DNA of 64,000 nucleotides from Chamaecyparis obtusa (taxonomy: Eukaryota; Streptophyta; Pinopsida; Cupressales; Cupressaceae). Under the pieces are notes generated by a model. That model searched no databases and was not told the origin of the DNA. It saw only the letters and a program-made list of their open reading frames with translations. The stretch spans positions 62,001 through 126,000 of the forward strand of contig BSBK01004080.1 of NCBI GenBank assembly GCA_027943335.1, in the 5' to 3' direction. Both the position numbers and the translations under genes were made by a program. Shown here piece by piece: positions 47,358 through 59,636 of the stretch. Numbering within the stretch: the first letter of the stretch is position 1; each line of letters begins with the position of its first letter.

Positions 47358-47985
47358 GAGCATAATCTGCTAACAAGTAGACGTGCTAAAGATTCACTAC
47401 ATTTCCTTGCTTCCCTAGCTATCTATCATGCTAGCAAGATTTGGGTCTTAGGTTCATCCATGGGCATCACTTCCATGTAATGAAGAGCCTATTACCCTAG
47501 CTCACTATCAAGACCCTTAAGAAATCTTCACAAGGCCCTAGTTATACTATGTGCAAAATAGTAAGCAAGCACAACATTTTTAAATGTCTTCGGCAACCAT
47601 CCTGCAATAAAATCGTTAGAAAGCTTATGTCTTTGAAAATCATCCTGCAGCCCATTGTTATGATGTCAGATAAATCAGAGATATAAAAACAACAAAAAAC
47701 AATAAATGTCAGAAAACAGTAATAGGAAATTGTAGAAATTGAAAGATTTTTAAAAAATTGAGACCAAGTCTTGCATGAGGAAGTACAAGGCATCATGTGA
47801 GAAATGTAGGCACTTGTGCGAGATAGTGCTTTGTCACGCGAGAGAATGGTAATGAAAGAAAAACTTCATGTGGTATGCTCAGAAATCTCACACAAGAATC
47901 TATACATAGTTGTACGAACCATATAGACAGAGTGCAAAATTCTTATCAAAAAATTTTCAAGAGTGAGGCCAGAAATCAATTTTCT

Positions 47986-48003
47986 GCGCCATGGTGGGTG
48001 CCA
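47986..48003 (-). promoter_or_regulatory. E2 primer-binding site
   Basis: The minus strand reads TGGCACCCACCATGGCGC, a close match to that of E1, three bases from the LTR. Confidence 0.75.
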
Positions 48004-48006
48004 AAA

Positions 48007-48984
48007 TGTTTATAGCTAAACGTGGACCTCTAATCTAGCCATATACACAACATAGTCATTGCTCACAAAGTGAATTACGAAAATGAGTATGAATTATCGA
48101 TTTCGTGGATTCATAGTGAATCGACCTGTTGCCTCCTAATTAGTTGGGGTATTTGAATTACTCTCAGATTGGAGAGCCAACAACTGTAGAACAAGCTAAA
48201 ATGGAAGATTTAAAATACTTGAAAATAATTGAAAATGAGAATTTAAGCTATATGAGAATTCAAGTGTAATCTAACAATTCAAATTGTAGATTTAATCTAA
48301 GGAGCATGAAGATGAATATGAGAATTAAGCTAAAACAAATTAATATGAAAGTGTAATTATACTAGAATGAGAAATTATTCTAATTATGTAATGAAAAAGC
48401 TTGAAAGTATGAAAATTGAGACAAAAATCCACTATAGTTTTGGTACTCTAAAATTGCCTCTCTCAAAATGAAGAAATGAAGGTTCATAATATAGAAGAGC
48501 CCGGGAGAAGGATGAAGAGTTTCTTGAAAAGAAACGGCTGACTCTTCATCTCCATGGAGGAAGGTGAGACAAATTGATGAATTATTTAATTAAATGAATG
48601 AATATTGCCACATGGGTGGCTTTTCGAGTTATTTTGAATAATTAAATTCAAATAAAGATGTCCATTCAAATAACCAAATAATATTTATTTCCTTTGATGT
48701 GTATTAGCTAAAGGTGGTGGAATTAATTTAATTTAAAGCACTAGGACTTTAGAATTAAATTAATTAATCATAGGGATTTTTAACCAATAAATGTCAAATA
48801 TTTATGAATTAAATATAGTGTATGATTAATGCTAATTTGGAATTTTTTGCATTTGAGACCAAGTCAAATAAAGTTAATTAGGAGATAGAACTTCCTAGTA
48901 CAATAGGACTTCGATGATGTAGAAATTAGAAGGAATGCACCAAAATTGATTAGAATTGTAACGTGCCAATTTTGGGGTATTACA
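48007..48984 (-). repeat. E2 5' LTR
   Basis: 978 bp, from tgtttatagc to gggtattaca. The partner LTR is outside the window. The flanking catag (48985-48989) should be one copy of the TSD. Confidence 0.85.
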
Positions 48985-49883
48985 CATAGAATCAACAACC
49001 TCTAAAGATAACATCATATAAAGTAGAAGCTGGAAATATAGAAAGCCTAGGCCTCACAACTTAAAGAACATGGTTTTTTCAGGCTCCCTTAACCTTAATA
49101 ACAACAAACCAATGGTTTTACTAGGCAACCATAAGTTGAAAATACATGGGTTTTAACCAATTTCCCATAACCTTTACTTTCACTAGCCACAAGATAATCA
49201 CCATAGATACTAGTTGGAAGAATCTATAACCAAGGGCTTATCCACCAAAAGAGGTAAGGGTTTTTACCAAGCTCCCCAAACATTATCCTTGGGAGAAAAA
49301 AGAACTTCCAAAACTAATGCATCCAAGACCAAAATATAAGACTTTGAAGCACTATTTAGATAAAGAACAACATCCCAAACAAAAAGGATAAAGTTTTTTC
49401 AAGGTTCCGTAAGCCTTAAAGATGGGTTTGAAATGGATCCCACAACCATCCAACATCACCAAGAAAAACCCACCCTCCAAATAAGCGAGTCCCCATCTTC
49501 AAACCTCCTCTCCACATCAATACAAGAGGATCCCACCTCAATAAGGATAGAAGATGAAAAGAGGGCCAAAATGAAGAACCAAACAAAAGTCAACCTTGCA
49601 TCCAAACAACTAGAGTAAATGCAAGACCGCATACTACCACAATCATCCTCCAACATTGAGAAAATCTCCACCTCCACAAAAGATGTCGACACCTCAATAA
49701 GGAATGAGAAAGAGGACAAGAGGAACAACATGCGCCAAACCCTCACCACAATAACAAATAGACATCCACCTCAATAGGGGAAAAATTCACCTCCATATAG
49801 GCCTTATAGGGATGAAAACTACCAAAACAACTAGAAGCCCAAAGAAACAAAAATAATAGAGAGAAGTGAGCCTCAAATGCAGC
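48985..49883. other. Unassigned flank between E2 and E6
   Basis: No convincing gene, LTR end or repeat. Low-complexity A/C-rich sequence with short ORFs on both strands that look accidental. It is the pre-insertion context of both E2 and E6. Confidence 0.4.
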
Positions 49884-49888
49884 GACCA

Positions 49889-51554
49889 TGTCATGAGCCA
49901 TAATTGATATATTATATATAATGTGGTTCACTCAAAAAAAAAAATCTCATTTTGGATTTAATATATATAGTTCATTATTCAATTTCATATAGACAATAGA
50001 TCAATGTAATCTAATGTTTCAAACAAATATATAAATAACATATATATAAATTACTATAATAATAAATATATTTAAATAAAATTAGTAATAATCAAAGATC
50101 ACTAGTAAATAATGAAATTAATAAATGGATTTTTAATAATCATATCAGTAACAAATGAAAGATAATAGGGTGGAAGAATATGTGTCTAACTTAAGGGAAT
50201 AAGTAGACTACAAAAAAACATTAAGTACTAAAACTAAGTGAGCAACTAATTAAAAAATAGAGATTACTAATGAAGCAATGACAATAAAGAAAAACAATAA
50301 ATTAGCATAGTGTTTAAGGATACAATTATTAGTCATATAGATGTGACTTTAGGGAGATGGAAATATAAAATGCGATTCCCAACATTTTAGGAAAAGGAAT
50401 ATAGAAGAAAATGAAGGAGACAATATTGGAGAAAAAAAAGGAGGAAATATAGGAGAATATGAAGGAGGAAATGTAGGAAAATATTAAAAGAAAAATAATT
50501 GAGAAATACATATGAGAATAAAATGAAGAAAACATGGCATAAGGAAAGATAGTCAATGTGGAAATCAGCAAGGGTAAAAAGTTTGTAAAGAATTTCTATT
50601 ATTTAAAGGTATGCATACTTTTCTTGTTATTTTAAGTTATTAACATTTATTTTTATGACTTGCATACATAATGAACAACTATGTATGTTAAATGAGCTTG
50701 GTCATATATGACATGATAAATTGTGAAATATATTAATATGAAATAAATTTATATAATATAGTTAAACAAAAATAACAAAAATATATTTAATAAGAGATAG
50801 GGGCATATATGATTCATATATAATTGAAATAATTAATAAGTAATCATTACAATAGAAATCAATTAATAATAAATTATAATAATGAGAAATTTTTCCTAAG
50901 TAATTAAGGTGTATATCTTTTCTAAAGCAAAGGAATTATAATGTTTAAATTCTATCCCCATATTCTCTCATTATAGTCCCAAGAGTTAATAGATGGTGTT
51001 GTGTAGGGAAAGGCATAGTAAATTAGTAAAGCCAGGCTCTCCCTAGGGTTGAGTTTAGGAGAGAAGTAAGGAATCGATACTTAAACATGTTAATTTTGCT
51101 AAATGTATTATGAACTTGGATGCTTATACATGTAATCATTACATCTAACATATATTTGTGATATAAATATGATAATATATACTAAGTTAATTCTTTAATC
51201 ACTCATTATCACAACCTAGCAGATAGGGAGTTTGTGAAGGGAAAAGAGTAATTTAGTCACGTTGAGGAAAAGATTCCCTAAATGGGCTATGTTCATGAGG
51301 GAGCCTCAAGTAGATTGTTTCCATACTTACAAACAATAATTCTAGCACCCGCCTTAGGGTTAGTGATTAGGTGAGGATTAAGGAATTGAAGCTTAAGTAT
51401 GTATTGCTTCTAGATATGATGGCATATGATAACTATTGAGAATTGACATTTTGTTAGCTTGAAACATTACAAATTACCTTTCCTAAGTATGATTGAATCC
51501 CTAAATTAAGAATTTTAGAACAAACTAAGTAAGACCCTAGTAGGGGTCATTACA
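49889..51554 (+). repeat. E6 5' LTR
   Basis: 1666 bp, similar over its full length to 51952-53596 with frequent substitutions and indels, so the insertion is not recent. Hydrophobic minus-strand ORFs (50329-50571 and its partner) are translations of an AT-rich repeat. Confidence 0.93.
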
Positions 51555-51951
51555 AGTGGTATTAGAGCATGATCCTGCCATCCTATAGGGTAAGAGATTA
51601 ATCAAGGAAATATTCTAATGAAATAAAAATGAATCTAACATTATGTGTATTATGTGTATGCTTTATGTATACTTTGTCTCTCTTCATGCATCAATGTGTA
51701 TACATCGTGTATGCTTTGTGTCTTCTTGCATCAATGTGTATGCTTCATGCCTTCATATATTTATGCATATTTTCAAGTGTATACTCTAGATTAACTAGAA
51801 TATGAGGATTCAAAACATGGTTTTGGAAAATTCAATTAGCACCATATGAGATGAACAGAAAAAGTATTTCTTGAGAAGATGAAGAAACAAGTCTAGTTGC
51901 CAATTTCTACTATTAGTTGCTGAAGGAGAAGCAAATTTGGGAAGGGTGGAC
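51555..51951 (+). other. E6 internal region
   Basis: 397 bp. Primer site at 51557-51568 (tggtattagagc, one mismatch to the tggtatcagagc form). A patch of tgtgtatgctt or catcaatgtgtatgc repeats lies at about 51640-51760. The purine-rich tttgggaagggtgg is at about 51936-51950. No ORF. Confidence 0.85.
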
Positions 51952-53596
51952 TGCCATGAGCCATAACTGATATATTATATATAATGTATCTCACTCAAAA
52001 AGAAAGTAGAAAAAGATCATTTTAGATTTAATATATAGTTCATTATTCAATTACATATAGACAATAGATAATTATAGTCTAATGTTTCAAAAAAATATAT
52101 AAATAACATATATAAATCATCATAATAATAAACATATCAAAAACATTAGTTATAATCAAAGATCACTAGTAAATAATGATATTAATAAATGGATATTTAT
52201 TAATTATTTTAGTAACAAATGAAAGATAATATGGTGGAAGAATATGTGTCTGGCTTAAGGGAATAAGTGGACTATGGATAAATATTATGTACTAAAACTA
52301 AGTCAACAACTAATTAACAAATAGAGATTAATCATGAAGTAGCAATAATAAAGAAAAACAATCAATTACCATAGTGTTAAGGGATGCAATTATTAGTCAT
52401 ATAGACGTGACTTTTGGGAGATGAAAATATAAAATTATTCCCAACACTTTAGGAAAAGGAATATAGAAGAAAATGAAGCGGGAAATTTTGGAGAAAATGA
52501 AGAAGGAAATGTAGGAGAATATTAAAAGAAAAATAATTGAGAAATACACTTGAAAATAAAATGAAGAAAAGATGGGATAAGAAAAGATAGTCAATGTGGA
52601 AATCAGCAAGGGTAAAAAACTTTTAAAGAATTTCTATTATTTAAAGGTATGCATACTTTTCTTGTTATTTTAAGTTATTTTAACATTTATTTTTATGGCT
52701 TGCATACATAATGAACAACTATCTATATGAAATGAGCTTGGTCATATATGACATGATGAATTGTGAAATATAATAATATAAAATAAATTTATATTATATA
52801 GTTAAACAAAAATAACTAAAATATATTGGTAAATATATTTAATAAGAGATATGGACATATATTATTCATATATAATTGAAATAATTAATAAGTAATCATT
52901 ACAATAGAAATGAAATAATAAGAAATTATAATAATGAGAAATATCCTAAGTAATTAAGGTGTATATAGTTTGTAAAGAAAAGGAATTAGAATGTTTAAAG
53001 TCTATCCCCATATTCTCTCATTATAGTCTTGAGAGTTGATAGATGGTGTTGTGTAGGGAAAGACAGAGTGAATAAGTAAAGCTAGGCTCTCCCTAGGGTT
53101 GAGTTTAGGAGAGATGTAAGGAATTTATACTTAAAAATGTTAATTACTAAATGTATTATGAACTTGGATGCTTATACAAAAGCATTGCATCTAACATATA
53201 TTTGCGATATAAAGATGATAATATATACTAAGTTAATTCTTTAATCACTCACTATCACAACCTAGCAGATAGGGAGTTTGTGAAAGGAAATGAGTAATTC
53301 AGTCACGTTGAGGCAAAGATTCCCAAAATGGGCTATGTTCATGAGGGAGCCTCAAGTAGACTATTTCCATACTTGAGAATAGTAATTCTACCATCCACCT
53401 TAGGGTTAGTGATTAGGAGAGGATTAAGGAATTGAAGCTTAAGTATGTATTACTTCTAAATATGATTACATATGATAACTATTGGGAATTGACATTCTCT
53501 TAGCTTGAAGCATTACAAATTACCCTTCCTAAGTATGATTCAACCCCTAAATTAAGAATTTTAGAACAAACTAAGACCCTATTAGGGGTCATTATA
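51952..53596 (+). repeat. E6 3' LTR
   Basis: 1645 bp, followed by TSD gacca. Confidence 0.93.
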
Positions 53597-53601
53597 GACC
53601 A

Positions 53602-55595
53602 ATACATCAATAGAGGAAAGGGTAAAAGTACAAACATGTGTCGCACTTTTATAAAGGAAAAGGATGACAACATGCAAATTTTTCAACTTTAACGACATAA
53701 AAGTGGCATTTGTGTTTAGAATTTGAAGATAATGTAAACTAATGAAATGTGTAAAATTTGATGAAGTTTATGCTTACAATATTTTTTTAAAAAAATGAAC
53801 AAAAATTGACATAATTTTTTAATTTTTGAAGTCCATTTTTTTATTGCTAAAATATGCTGAAAATCTAGGGTCTAGTTCCCACCAAAAAACTATATAAAAA
53901 TAACTTTTTTTTCCTCTGATTTCATAATATGTTTTATATGACATGTATAGCTAGTGCATAAAAAAGGAAAGATTGGATTTCGGTATATATTTTATCTATT
54001 ATAACCATCCAAAGTTAGTGTTACCTGAAATCAACATGTTTTTGTTCCCACCAAATTTTCCCTATCAAATCTACACCATAAAAAAAAAATTATATATTCT
54101 TGAAGAGGACTCTCTCCTCTGGTGTTAACTATAAGTTTTAAATTTTTCTGACATGATTTGTTTTTTTTTTTTTCGAACGAGCGTGTTCTTAAATGTTAAA
54201 ATACCTACTTGAAGTATTTTCAATTTATAATATATTATATGAAATCAAAACATAATAAAAATTACATGACCATAATCTTGACTTCGAGCTCTACAAAAGG
54301 GTATTTTTAGGTTTTACAGAAAGTTAAATTTTGATAGAGAATTCAGATCCAGAAGTGAGAACTTTTGAGACTCACCTTTTTTTGCTTATTTGGCTGCCAC
54401 ATGGGATGCCACTTAGATAGGTTTGACCAGACCTAGTTCAGCCAAAACCCTGGGTGACCAAACACTATCCCGTGCATGAGCCACCCAACCCATTTTTGGG
54501 GTTTATATAGTTTTTCATGGAATGGTTTCAGCTGGAACTATTTCGGTCGAAATAGTTTCGACCTGAACTCTCCTACCACATTGATGCCACATGGTACCTC
54601 ATGTGCGCCACGTATGTACAACTGAAATCAGTCCGGCTGGACCTGTTCCAGCCAGAATCATTTCGGTCAGAACTATTAAAAATATCCTTTAGTGCGACAC
54701 AACTATGTACTTTTACCCAAAACCCCTAACAAAAAATAAACTTCAACCAGGTTGGGCCCTTCAAAACTTACAATAACCACTTGGCCAACCAAAAGAGACC
54801 ACAACTAATGAAAAAAGAATAGAGAAACCCAACAATACTAAGAACCTCCAACCAAGACAAACCCATAGTTGAGGCTTAAAAGAGTGAGAGAAGAGTAGTG
54901 TATAAATGGTAATAGAGTTAAATTGAAAATGTAAAAAAGAAAATAATAAAAATAAAAATAAGAAATATTAGATTATAAATCAAACTTAAAACTCTTTATA
55001 TTACTTGAGCACAAATGTTTGTATAGGAAATTCAAGAAAAATATGCTTAATATTTGATACAAGGAAATTATATGTGTCATTTTTATTATTAATGTTTCAT
55101 TCTAGATATTTCAATCCTCATGCACATAGATAGGAGTTTGTTTGATTATAAGCTAATGATATGAATCTTTTGTTTTAGCTTAAGCCTAGGAGGTTAGAGA
55201 AATTATAGAATATTTTTTATTTTGACATAAAAAGGAAGATTCTAAAAAGTCAATTTTAGCTTGAGATGGTTTTCTTTTGATGTATAAAAACCATTCTTGT
55301 ACCCAACATTCAAATAAGGAGAGTTAGTAGTGTGTAATCAAAATAAATGTTTGATTGATGATGTATAATAGAAAATAGTAAGCAATGTTAAGATGTAGAT
55401 TACTTACCAATTTCTACATACATTGGAATACAAATCTACCACAAAGTGAATTTGATTAGCACAACCAAGATAATAAAGGTGCCACTGCTAGATCTAAACA
55501 ATGTAGGGTTTTGATTCCTAATAGAGATGACAAAGAAGTGAAATGTAAATGAAAGATATGTTCTATAAAAGTAAAAGGGAAAAGAAGGTTAAGAA
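53602..55595. other. Unassigned AT-rich flank between E6 and E7
   Basis: No gene seen. It contains two short palindromes (54536-54557 and 54635-54653) in a slightly GC-richer patch (about 54400-54700), plus T and A runs. Origin unknown. Confidence 0.4.
54536..54557. repeat. Palindrome with 10-bp arms
   Basis: aactatttcg, gt, cgaaatagtt: perfect arms. A second one, ggctgga, cctgt, tccagcc, is about 80 bp downstream. Confidence 0.6.
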
Positions 55596-55600
55596 AAAGT

Positions 55601-56277
55601 TGATGCAGGAGCATCTCGGGTCCTTGGCAATCATGTACCACCAAAAACAATTTGGAGTTTGTCTGTGTTGCTCGGTTCCTTCTTTGACCGAGTTGGTCAA
55701 TAGTTGGTCGGTTTCCTTTGGTTACTGAGTGTGGTTGGTTATCTCCTGGGTGGTCGGTTGTTTCACTGGTGCTTGGTGTTGCTTGTCTACTGCTCGGTTA
55801 TCTTGCTCACCGACGGGTTTAGTTTTAGTTTCTATTGTGCCTGACTTGTGTATTTATATTGGATCACAAATTTAATGTTGATATCCATCATTGGGAAGCA
55901 TGTGGTCCTAGATCTGACCATTTCTTCTGTTGATTGTGGATCTGAAGGCCGAATCAGTTCGGTAGCTTCTTGTATAAATGTAGTTGTTGGTTTAGAGTTT
56001 AGGAGGTAGTTTTAAGAGGATTTTTTGTATAAGATAGAAGTAGAGATTTGGATAGATCCTCGCATGTTTGAGGACTTATGTATTTCATTGTAATATCTGG
56101 CCCTAACCAAGAAGGCCTTAGAGCCCGACATGTATCATTCTATTTGATGAAAATATATGAAAGCATCTGCATTCTCTCTCTCACTATTGTGTTTGTTTGC
56201 TTCCGCATGTGTTGAGAAGGCTTGGATCATTAGGGTGTGCCATTGTTTGGCCCCTCTTGCTCCCTTCCCTTGCATTA
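55601..56277 (+). repeat. E7 5' LTR
   Basis: 677 bp. TATA box TATAAAT at 55973-55979. A-rich signals follow near 56090-56165. Confidence 0.93.
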
Positions 56278-56279
56278 GG

Positions 56280-56291
56280 TGGTATCAGAGT
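56280..56291 (+). promoter_or_regulatory. E7 primer-binding site
   Basis: tggtatcagagt, complementary to the 3' end of initiator Met tRNA, two bases after the LTR. Confidence 0.85.
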
Positions 56292-56410
56292 GAGATGAGA
56301 TCTTGATCTAGGTCTATGGATCTAGGTTTGTAGGTTCCTCTTGAAGCCCTAGTTAATTGTTGTGGGGTAGTAGATTGCGATCTGACCTGCAATTGTAGAG
56401 GGTTGTCAAG

Positions 56411-57418
56411 ATGGTTCATGGGAGGTGAGATACAGATCTAGGATTAGCGGATATGCTAAGGTAGATTGCTGCTAGATTAGAAGCTGTTGAAACAGCCCAA
56501 ACAAGAGGCATACATCTTGAAGATGTTAGTGATGATGAAGTTGAGGAAGAACAAGCGAATGTAGAATCTGCACCTGTTATGGATCGAGGTGAAGAAATAC
56601 TTTTGAAGGCTTTGATAAGTCTGAAGTCTACACCAAATTTTGATCCTCCTCAGTATGGTGGAAAGCTAGATTCTGATGGATTGGTGGACTAGAACACTGA
56701 GATGGAAAATAATTTTGAGTGTGAAAACATTCCCAAAGACAAGAAGGTGAATATTGCAAGCACAAAGTTGAAAAGTCATGCATCCTTATGGTGGGAACAT
56801 CTGTAGGTGGATAGGAAGAGGAAAGGCAAAGACAAAATCAAGGTATGGAATAAAATGCTGAAAAAATTAAAAGGAAAGTTCTTACCTTGTGATTATTAGA
56901 TTAACCTAGTTTGGTGAATGCAAAGTTTGAGATAGAAAGATAGCTCAGTAAAAGAGTATACTAAGGATTTCTAGATATTAGAAATCAGATCTGGACATGA
57001 TGAAGATGATGTGGAAAGAATTGGTAGATACCTAAATGGTTTGAGAGTTTCCATCCAAGAGGAAATTAGTATGATCAAGTTGGAGAACATTGAAGAGGCT
57101 TATCAATTTGCATTGAAGGCCAAGGAGAAATTGAGCAAAATACATGAACAAAGACAAAGAGGTTGAGGTGGTAGATTCCCTAGAGGAAGAGGTAGATCTA
57201 ATGGTGAAAATGGTAGATCTGAACTAGAAAAGACAAATCTAGACAAAGGCAAGACCGAGTGGAAAGGTGAAAGTTCATCTAGAGGTAGAGGCAGTAACTA
57301 CCGAGGTGGTTATAGTAGAGGAAGTTTCCAAGGAACTTGTTACAATTCTGGAGAAGAAGGACATAGATCTTTTGAATGTACACATGCAAGTAAGAAGGCT
57401 GGTAGCAATAGAAATGCT
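56411..57418 (+). pseudogene. E7 gag
   Basis: The frame starts at an ATG at 56411 and shows, across several stops, a coiled helix (LRLEAVETAQ-like), the gag segment TKLKSHASLWWEHL and KIKVWNKMLKKLKGKF, then a Gly/Arg-rich basic tail. The zinc knuckle reads CYNSGEEGHRSFEC: the second Cys of C-x2-C-x4-H-x4-C is now Ser. It is in the same frame as protease. Confidence 0.85.
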
Positions 57419-58007
57419 TTGGTGCAAGAAGAGTCATCAAATGAACCTGAGAAAGAAAATAGCTTGATTCTAAGGAGAGCACTGTGGAATGAAAGTAAGA
57501 AGGAAGATCCGATAAGAAAAAGTTTGTTCAAGACCAGATTTAGATTTTTTGACAAAGTTTGGAAGGTAATCATTGACAGTGGTAGCTCAGAGAATTTGGC
57601 ATCTGAAGAGATGGTCACAAAATTGCAATTGGAAAGGTTGGTACATCCAAATCCTAGTCAAATTTCATGGATCAAAGATGAGCATACACTCTTGGTAAGT
57701 GAACAATGTTATGTGAATTTGAAGATTGGAAAGTACTATGATAAGGTGTTATGTGATATCATGCCCATAGATTGTTGTCATATTCTATTGGGTAGACCTT
57801 GGCAATATGATAGACATGCTATATATGATGGGAGATTACATAAGTATACTATTGTGGCTGATGGAAAGAAACAAATCTTGTTACCATTGATAGAAGAACC
57901 TGTTAGTAATGTTTGCACATCTATGAAATTTTGTTTGATGGAAGGAAGAAAGTTTGTTAACTCTTTGAAGAAGAATGATGTATGTTTTGCTATGATCCCT
58001 AACAAAC
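57419..58007 (+). pseudogene. E7 aspartic protease
   Basis: Active-site VIIDSGSSENLAS at about 57570-57610 and the conserved MPIDCCHILLGRPWQYDRH segment at about 57760-57815, both usual in plant chromovirus proteases. The frame is open up to the solo LTR at 58008 and continues past it at 58829. Confidence 0.88.
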
Positions 58008-58823
58008 TGATGCAGGAGCATCTTGGGTGTAAGAGAAATCTTGCATCACCCAAAAATATTTCTATTTGCTTTTCAATAAGGGCTATCTTGTGCAGAGTTG
58101 CTATTTATGGAAACTTACTATTTTTAGTAAGTTGGTCATATGATCTCAGAACGTTTTGATTTCACAGTTGGAGGTTCATCTCAGTCATTTCAGCCTACCA
58201 GTTGAGTTTCATTGCCACATCATCAGTATTGGTGAAGTTATTGAGGTTTTTGGGTATGAAATCTTTCAGGTCAATTTTGAAGGTCTTAGAGGCTCCGGAT
58301 CGGGATCAATCCCCGACAGACTAGTGCTAGCGCATGTCAGGCGTTGTAGATCTCGTCATGGTGTTTCTGAAAAGTGGTTACAATAGAAAAACAGAGCTAT
58401 GGTTAAAAAGTTATAGCCTCCGAAAGTTGGGTTACCTAAAATCATTTTTTTATATTTCTTTTGACCTGACCCTATTGTAATAATTGTGAAAAATAAATAA
58501 TTCTATGTTTAGTCGGCCTAAAGGGCTAAATTTCTAGAACCTTCTCGGGTGGTGGAAATTGCCTATATAAGAAAGGTCTGTAGTGTTGTCTTAGGCAGTT
58601 TGGGGGAACAGTTCTGGGTGGTAGATCTGGGCAATAATTCGAGGCTTTTTCCTACAGAATATTGTAAGAGAATGCCCATGTGGCTTTGCATATTGTAATT
58701 CTGAATGTTTGTAATTCCACATTTGTGGAGATAATAAGAAGCCAATTTTTTGTTCTTGCATATTGTTGTTGTTTCTCTATTTTTGTTATGTGTTTATGGT
58801 GTTAAGGGGAGCACCCTTCATCA
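58008..58823 (+). mobile_element. Solo LTR S1 inserted in E7 pol
   Basis: 816 bp from tgatgcagga to cttcatca, with perfect TSD caaac at 58003-58007 and 58824-58828. The first 15 bases nearly match the E7 LTR, but the body is different, so it is a related but distinct family. TATA box tatataag at 58564-58571. A solo LTR remains after recombination between the two LTRs of a full element. Confidence 0.9.
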
Positions 58824-58828
58824 CAAAC

Positions 58829-58952
58829 TAAGTAAGAAAATAGAGGATAATGTCCCTGAGGAGATTGATAAGTTACTCACTGAGTATAGCAATATCATTT
58901 CTGATAATGTACCTGATGGTTTGCCACCGAAAAGAAGCATTGATCATTGTAT
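58829..58952 (+). pseudogene. E7 pol segment between the two solo LTRs
   Basis: About 40 codons (SKKIEDNVPEEIDKLLTEYS and following), the usual region just before reverse transcriptase, in frame with protease once S1 is removed. Confidence 0.75.
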
Positions 58953-58957
58953 GGATC

Positions 58958-59631
58958 CGATGCAAGGAAGAGAGAAAGAGGGGCCAAAGGATGGCACACC
59001 CTAATGATCCAAGCCTACTCAAAACATGTGAAAGCAACAAACAACAACAGTGAGAGAGAGAATGCCAGATCTTTCATATATTATCATTAATTGAATCATA
59101 CATGCCGGGCTGTAAGGCCTTCTTGGTTATGACCAGATATTACAATGAATCTTAGAAGTCCTCAAACATGTGAGGATCTATTAAAAATATTCAAATCTAA
59201 TGTCTACTATCTTCTATCAAAACTGCCCCCTAAACTACAACCAAACATCTACATTTATACAAGAAGCTACCGAGCTGAGTTGGCCTTCAGATCCACAATT
59301 AATGGAAGTAACAGTCAAATCTACGACCACACACTTCCCAATGATGGATTCCAACATTAAATCCATGATCCAATATAAATGCACAAGTTGGCCACAATAG
59401 GAAATAAAAATAAACCCATTGGTAAGTACAATAACCAAGCAGCAGATAGACAATGCCGAGCGCCAGTGAAATAACCGATCGCCCAATAGAGAACTGACCA
59501 CACTTGGTAACTAAAGGAAACCAAACATCTACCGATGAACTTATTCAAAGAATAAACCAAGCAACACAAACAAACTCCAAATTATTTTTGGTGATGCAAG
59601 ATTTCCAAGGACCCGACATGCTCCTACATCA
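58958..59631 (-). mobile_element. Solo LTR S2, E7 family, inverted
   Basis: 674 bp. Its reverse complement matches the E7 LTR along its whole length, from tgatgtagga to ttgcatcg. Perfect TSD ggatc at 58953-58957 and 59632-59636. One terminal base is mutated (c for t at 58958). It shows that at least one more E7-type element moved after E7 settled here. Confidence 0.92.
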
Positions 59632-59636
59632 GGATC

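Larger units (their letters stand above)
45843..47985 (-). other. E2 leader
   Basis: About 2.1 kb without a gene. It shares with the E1 leader the hairpin motif (two copies, 47224-47238 and 47341-47357) and GYGAGA motifs near the primer site: 47797, 47818 and 47838 are 21 and 20 bp apart, with another cluster at about 46218-46297. Confidence 0.6.
10894..48984 (-). mobile_element. E2: decayed Tat-type Ty3/gypsy element, split by E3 and hit by E1
   Basis: Minus-strand relative of E1 with the same order: LTR (48984-48007), primer site (48003-47986), leader, gag, protease, G-patch-like motif, reverse transcriptase, RNase H, archaeal RNase H and integrase. The integrase is interrupted at 11468/38387 by E3; removing E3 and one copy of the gaagc TSD rejoins the two halves. 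E1 was inserted just past its stop codon, so the 3' LTR of E2 lies left of the window. Its genes have many in-frame stops and frameshifts. It is the oldest member of the nest. Confidence 0.9.
49889..53596 (+). mobile_element. E6: non-coding LTR element with a tiny internal region
   Basis: Two LTRs (tgtcatgagc to tcattaca, and tgccatgagc to tcattata) enclose only 397 bp. A perfect 5-bp TSD gacca lies at 49884-49888 and 53597-53601. A primer site complementary to initiator Met tRNA follows the left LTR and a purine-rich tract precedes the right LTR, which fixes the orientation as plus. Nothing is encoded, so any movement required proteins from another element. The 1.65-kb LTRs are far longer than in classic TRIM elements. 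Confidence 0.95.

Noticed and set aside
50329..50571. Minus-strand hydrophobic ORF (partner at 52397-52609)
   Set aside because: AT-rich low-complexity LTR sequence; differs in frame and length between the two LTRs.
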